From: an uncultured Chitinophagales bacterium
GTDB lineage: Bacteria; Bacteroidota; Bacteroidia; Chitinophagales; Chitinophagaceae
Length of the DNA: 8,971 nt
Assembly: GCA_946886475.1 (NCBI GenBank)
Contig: CAMPIQ010000147.1
Location: 1-8,971 of the forward strand
Direction: 5' to 3'
Each line of letters starts with the position of its first letter. Position 1 is the first letter of the stretch. A program made the translations under genes and the position numbers. Below the pieces are notes generated by a model that was given only the letters and a program-made list of their open reading frames with translations, did not search any database and was not told the DNA's origin. Shown here in pieces: positions 5,918-8,971 of this stretch.

Positions 5918-7504
5918 ATGAAATATCAAAACGAGATACAGAAGAGAAGAACCTTTGCTATCATTTCCCACCCCGATGCCGGTAAGACCACCCTTACAGA
6001 AAAATTCCTCCTTTTTGGAGGTGCAATACAGGTGGCAGGGGCAGTGAAGAGCAATAAGATCAAAAAAGCCGCTACCTCGGATTTTATGGAGATCGAACGC
6101 CAGAGGGGTATCTCGGTAGCCACATCGGTGATGAGTTTTGAATACAATGGCACGTTGATCAATCTTTTGGATACACCTGGTCACAAGGATTTTGCTGAAG
6201 ATACTTTCAGAACCCTCACTGCCGTTGATAGCGTGATACTGGTGGTGGATAGTGTAAATGGGGTGGAGGAACAAACCAGGCGGCTGATGCAGGTGTGCAG
6301 GATGCGCAAAACACCGGTGATCGTATTTATCAATAAGCTGGACAGGGACGGGAAGAACAGGTTTGATCTTTTGGAAGAAATTGAAAAGGAATTGTCGATC
6401 TCATTGCATCCCATGACCTGGCCCATCAACCAGGGAAAGGATTTCAAGGGTGTGTATGATCTTCATAACAAAAGCCTGCGCCTGTTTACCGCCGGAGGTA
6501 AGGCCAGTGAAGAGGATACCATTTCTATTTCAGATATTGGTTCCGGTATTTTAGATGAGAAGCTTGGCGATAGAGATGCGGCAACTTTACGGGAGGATGT
6601 GGAATTGATAGAAGGGGTGTATGGAAGCCTGGATGCGGAAGATTATTTAAAAGGAGATGTGGCACCGGTTTTCTTTGGAAGCGCCATTAATAATTTCGGG
6701 GTGAAGGAAATGCTGGATACATTTATCCGTATTGCCCCCAAACCGCGCAGCCGTGAAACCAATACAAGAACGGTTGGAGTGGATGAAGATAAATTCAGCG
6801 GATTCATTTTTAAGATACATGCCAACCTTGATCCCAAACACCGTGACAGGATCGCCTTTCTCCGTGTTTGTTCCGGCAGGTTTGAAAGAAATAAATATTT
6901 TCACCATGTGCGGTTAAACAAGGACGTTAGGTTCAGCAATCCTTATTCCTTCCTGGCACGCGAAAAAAATGTGGTGGAGGATGCCTATCCCGGCGATGTG
7001 GTGGGCTTATTTGATACCGGTAATTTTAAGATAGGGGATACGCTTACTGAAGGGGAGGATCTTTTCTTCACCGGCATTCCTTCTTTTTCACCCGAAATAT
7101 TCAAGGAGGTGGTGAATAAGGATCCGATGAAAACAAAGCAGCTGGAAAAAGGGTTGTTGCAATTGACCGATGAGGGTGTTGCACAATTGTTCACCCAGTT
7201 TGGCGGAAATAAAAAGATCATTGGTTGCGTGGGTGAACTCCAGTTTGAAGTGATCCAGTACCGTTTATTACACGAGTACGGAGCCTCTGTGGTGTTTAAT
7301 TCCATGCCTTTTTATAAAGCCTGCTGGATCACCAGTAATGACCCCAAAAAACTGGAAGAATTCACCCGTTTCAAATCATCCAATATCGCCACCGACAAAG
7401 ACGGCCACCTGGTTTACCTGGCACAAAGCGAATGGTATTTGAATACGGAAAGAACCAATAACCCCGGGATCGAATTTCATTTTACCAGTGAGATACATAA
7501 GTAG
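5918..7504 (+). CDS. prfC: Peptide chain release factor 3
   Basis: RF3 is a translational GTPase that removes RF1/RF2 from the ribosome after peptide release. Numbered from the ATG at 5918, the 528 residues are close to the 529 of E. coli RF3. The G domain shows the P-loop SHPDAGKT (17-24), the switch I region with [12 protein letters not shown] (61-72), switch [10 protein letters not shown] (85-92), NKLD (139-142) and the G5-like GSAINNFG (254-261). Domain II follows, then the RF3-type C-terminal domain with IPSFSPEIF (387-395), [20 protein letters not shown] (401-420) and [12 protein letters not shown] (439-450). RF3 is told from EF-G by [16 protein letters not shown] and by lacking domain V. 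An in-frame ATG at 5888 would add ten unconserved residues ([10 protein letters not shown]); the family alignment favours 5918, but 5888 is possible. The gene has its own promoter and converges on the glycoside hydrolase gene. Confidence 0.96.
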   Translation: MKYQNEIQKRRTFAIISHPDAGKTTLTEKFLLFGGAIQVAGAVKSNKIKKAATSDFMEIERQRGISVATSVMSFEYNGTLINLLDTPGHKDFAEDTFRTLTAVDSVILVVDSVNGVEEQTRRLMQVCRMRKTPVIVFINKLDRDGKNRFDLLEEIEKELSISLHPMTWPINQGKDFKGVYDLHNKSLRLFTAGGKASEEDTISISDIGSGILDEKLGDRDAATLREDVELIEGVYGSLDAEDYLKGDVAPVFFGSAINNFGVKEMLDTFIRIAPKPRSRETNTRTVGVDEDKFSGFIFKIHANLDPKHRDRIAFLRVCSGRFERNKYFHHVRLNKDVRFSNPYSFLAREKNVVEDAYPGDVVGLFDTGNFKIGDTLTEGEDLFFTGIPSFSPEIFKEVVNKDPMKTKQLEKGLLQLTDEGVAQLFTQFGGNKKIIGCVGELQFEVIQYRLLHEYGASVVFNSMPFYKACWITSNDPKKLEEFTRFKSSNIATDKDGHLVYLAQSEWYLNTERTNNPGIEFHFTSEIHK

Positions 7505-7533
7505 GAGGAGGAGTCGCGCGTCCATAGCCGGCG

Positions 7534-7566
7534 GTTCAAAGTTCAAAGTTTAAAGTTCAAAGTCGG
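7534..7566. repeat. Heptad array, left arm of long inverted repeat
   Basis: Four 7-base units read GTTCAAA, GTTCAAA, GTTTAAA, GTTCAAA (7534-7561) and are followed by GTCGG. Bases 7537-7566 pair with 7719-7748 over 30 positions with two mismatches, enclosing a 152-base loop. It starts about 30 bases after the prfC stop, so the folded RNA could mark the 3' end of prfC. Confidence 0.75.
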
Positions 7567-7638
7567 TAAACTACAGAATGGAGTATCCTTCGATTACCTG
7601 AATGAGTATTGCGTATCAAGTCTCCAATCCCAGAGCAT

Positions 7639-7670
7639 GATATAAACTACGTGCATTAAACAACCCGACT
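7639..7670. repeat. 32-base direct repeat, copy 1
   Basis: This copy has GATATAAACTAC, a 6-base variable middle (GTGCAT), then TAAAC, A, ACCCGACT. The second copy lies at 7693-7724, 54 bases further on, and is identical outside the middle except for one base (A to G). Each copy runs straight into an array of 7-base units. Confidence 0.7.
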
Positions 7671-7687
7671 CAAGACTCAAGACTCAG
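7667..7687. repeat. Heptad array of GACTCAA type
   Basis: Three tandem units read GACTCAA, GACTCAA, GACTCAG. The array begins inside the end of direct-repeat copy 1 (GACT). A lone GACTCAA also occurs at 7763-7769. Confidence 0.7.
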
Positions 7688-7692
7688 CGTAA

Positions 7693-7724
7693 GATATAAA
7701 CTACAAATTTTAAACGACCCGACT
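7693..7724. repeat. 32-base direct repeat, copy 2
   Basis: This is the second copy of the repeat at 7639-7670, with middle AAATTT instead of GTGCAT and G for A at one later position. It ends with GACT, which opens the heptad array 7721-7748 and is part of the right arm of the inverted repeat. Confidence 0.7.
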
Positions 7725-7748
7725 TTGAACTTTGAACTTTAAACTTTG
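7719..7748. repeat. Heptad array, right arm of long inverted repeat
   Basis: Four 7-base units read GACTTTG, AACTTTG, AACTTTA, AACTTTG (7721-7748). With the two preceding C bases the segment is the reverse complement of 7537-7566 except for two positions. It lies 32 bases beyond the stop codon of the minus-strand hydrolase gene, so it could act on that transcript as the left arm does on prfC. Confidence 0.75.
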
Positions 7749-7780
7749 CACTCCTGCCTCCCGACTCAAACCCCGCCCGC

Positions 7781-8971
7781 CTATCTCCCAAAATGCAACC
7801 CATAGCTCTCTTGCGCCAGCACATCTTTCCATTGCTCAATTAATCTTTTGTATGCCCTTCCCACATCAGTGATCTTGCGGTCCAGGTCATACAGTCCCAG
7901 CTCATTCACATGGCCATTATCTTCACGGAGGGCCGTATCCCAGTCCACCTGATGGGTAAGACTATACCAGGTAAATCCAATTACCGGAACGCCATCCTGG
8001 ATCAGCCTGTAGAGATTGGCCCATTGCTTCCAGAGCCATTCAACGCTTCCCGGCATTTTCATATTGGTTTCCGTGTGCATGATGGGAAGCTTGTAACGGT
8101 TATAATACTGGTTGGTGATGGTATAATATCCAAAGATCTCACCTGCAGCGCAGGTAGTGCCGTTTGGCAAAACCAGGTGTTCATTGGTCATGTAATAATC
8201 ATTGCCCATGATGCATTTTGCCATCACCTGGTTTTCTGCGAACCAGTGATATTCTTCTTTTGTCATTCCGTTTTCGATCAGGTAATCATACATCATCACC
8301 CGGATTGGATATCCATAGGTAAGATCCAGTGAAAGAAATCTTTTCTGGTTAAGGAATTTGGCTCTTGCCAGTACTTCGGGCCGAACCGGATGAAAATATT
8401 CCGAAGATTCACTTTGAATGAAGATGGCATCAGGCTGTACTTTGAGTATCTCATGCATGGCCAGTACATTGGCTTTGCAAAGATGTTTCAGTGCAGTAAC
8501 AAATGCCCTGTCATCGCTCAGGCATTCATTCCACCATCCATACTGGGCAGAGAACATGGCCGTGATAAATATTTCATTGATGGGGGTATAATATTGCAGG
8601 TAAGGAAACCGGTGTGCGAAAGCACTTGCATACTCTGCAAAGTATTGTGGGAAATCCGGGTTTTGAAAATTTCCCAGCCATTCGGGCAGACCAAAATGGC
8701 ACAGGTCAACGATGGGAATAATATTGAGCTCTTTTATTTTATGAAAGGTGTTGTCGGTAAAAACCCAGTCGTACCGGCCGGGTCCTGTATGGGTGTTATA
8801 GTAGGGGGTGCCGTATCTCAAAAATGAAATACCCAGATCGTTTACCAGTTCAAAATCCGTTTGCCAGTGTTCATAATGTCCGCATTTTTCCATCTCATCC
8901 ACTCTCTTCATGCTGCCATCAGGAAGTTTGATCATTGGATAACTGTTTTCAATACCGGTTGCGAACATGAA
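7781..8971 (-). CDS. GH1-like glycoside hydrolase, 5' end beyond the window
   Basis: The reading frame stays open to the window edge: the codon before the ATG at 8968 is Phe, and homologs I recall read FMFATGIE here, so the true start probably lies outside. Numbered from that ATG, 395 residues are visible. The barrel resembles GH1 retaining beta-glycosidases: TPINE (128-132) would supply the acid/base E132 and HTE (298-300) the nucleophile E300. Other marks are YGTPYYNTHTGPGRYDW (52-68), CHFGLPEWLGNFQNPDFP (90-107), SESSEYFHP (186-194), and FTWYSLTHQVDWDTALRED (332-350). The segment order and the C-terminal RAYKRLIEQW fit a subgroup that in some bacteria is fused or linked to sugar-nucleotide reductases, so the natural substrate may be other than cellobiose. 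No signal peptide can be judged because the N-terminus is missing. It converges on prfC. Confidence 0.82.
   Translation of the reverse strand, partial: FMFATGIENSYPMIKLPDGSMKRVDEMEKCGHYEHWQTDFELVNDLGISFLRYGTPYYNTHTGPGRYDWVFTDNTFHKIKELNIIPIVDLCHFGLPEWLGNFQNPDFPQYFAEYASAFAHRFPYLQYYTPINEIFITAMFSAQYGWWNECLSDDRAFVTALKHLCKANVLAMHEILKVQPDAIFIQSESSEYFHPVRPEVLARAKFLNQKRFLSLDLTYGYPIRVMMYDYLIENGMTKEEYHWFAENQVMAKCIMGNDYYMTNEHLVLPNGTTCAAGEIFGYYTITNQYYNRYKLPIMHTETNMKMPGSVEWLWKQWANLYRLIQDGVPVIGFTWYSLTHQVDWDTALREDNGHVNELGLYDLDRKITDVGRAYKRLIEQWKDVLAQESYGLHFGR

Noticed and set aside
7910..8827. Long plus-strand frames opposite the hydrolase gene (140 and 145 codons)
   Set aside because: They are antisense shadows of a well-conserved coding sequence and their products show no family features.
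1..8971. Mobile element, CRISPR, toxin-antitoxin or defence island
   Set aside because: No transposase, integrase, spaced identical repeats, paired toxin/antitoxin genes or defence domains are visible; the genes are core-type housekeeping and metabolic genes.

Overview
The window looks like ordinary chromosomal sequence from a Bacteroidota bacterium, most likely a Chitinophagaceae relative. This rests on three things: TAnnTTTG-type -7 promoter boxes, start codons without clear Shine-Dalgarno sequences, and protein sequences that read like that lineage. It is inference from recognition; no database search was run.

Layout from left to right. A tRNA-Leu(CAA) lies on the minus strand with a hairpin terminator right behind it (55-176). 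After a 270-base spacer comes a stand-alone lysine-ketoglutarate reductase-like gene on the plus strand (447-1646). It runs tail-to-tail into trmN6, a tRNA adenine-37 methyltransferase on the minus strand, and the two stop codons overlap. Upstream of trmN6 on the same strand are tsaD (tRNA t6A37 synthesis) and a MacB/FtsX-type ABC transporter permease. A short plus-strand receiver-only response regulator (4972-5334) and a minus-strand gene for a small disordered protein (5366-5569) converge on a shared hairpin terminator. A gene-poor stretch with dyads and two stem-loops (5570-5917) carries a good promoter and leads to prfC (release factor 3, plus strand). The window ends inside a minus-strand GH1-like glycoside hydrolase gene whose 5' end is probably cut off.

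Four features bear on translation: tRNA-Leu, TrmN6 and TsaD (both modify the anticodon loop at A37) and RF3. They do not form one operon. The other genes (lysine metabolism, transport, signalling, sugar hydrolysis) appear unrelated neighbours.

I see no phage, insertion sequence, CRISPR array, toxin-antitoxin or defence system, and no convincing new multigene system. The least explained signal is intergenic: four short arrays with a 7-base period, two forming a long inverted repeat between the convergent prfC and hydrolase genes, where a 32-base direct repeat also occurs.
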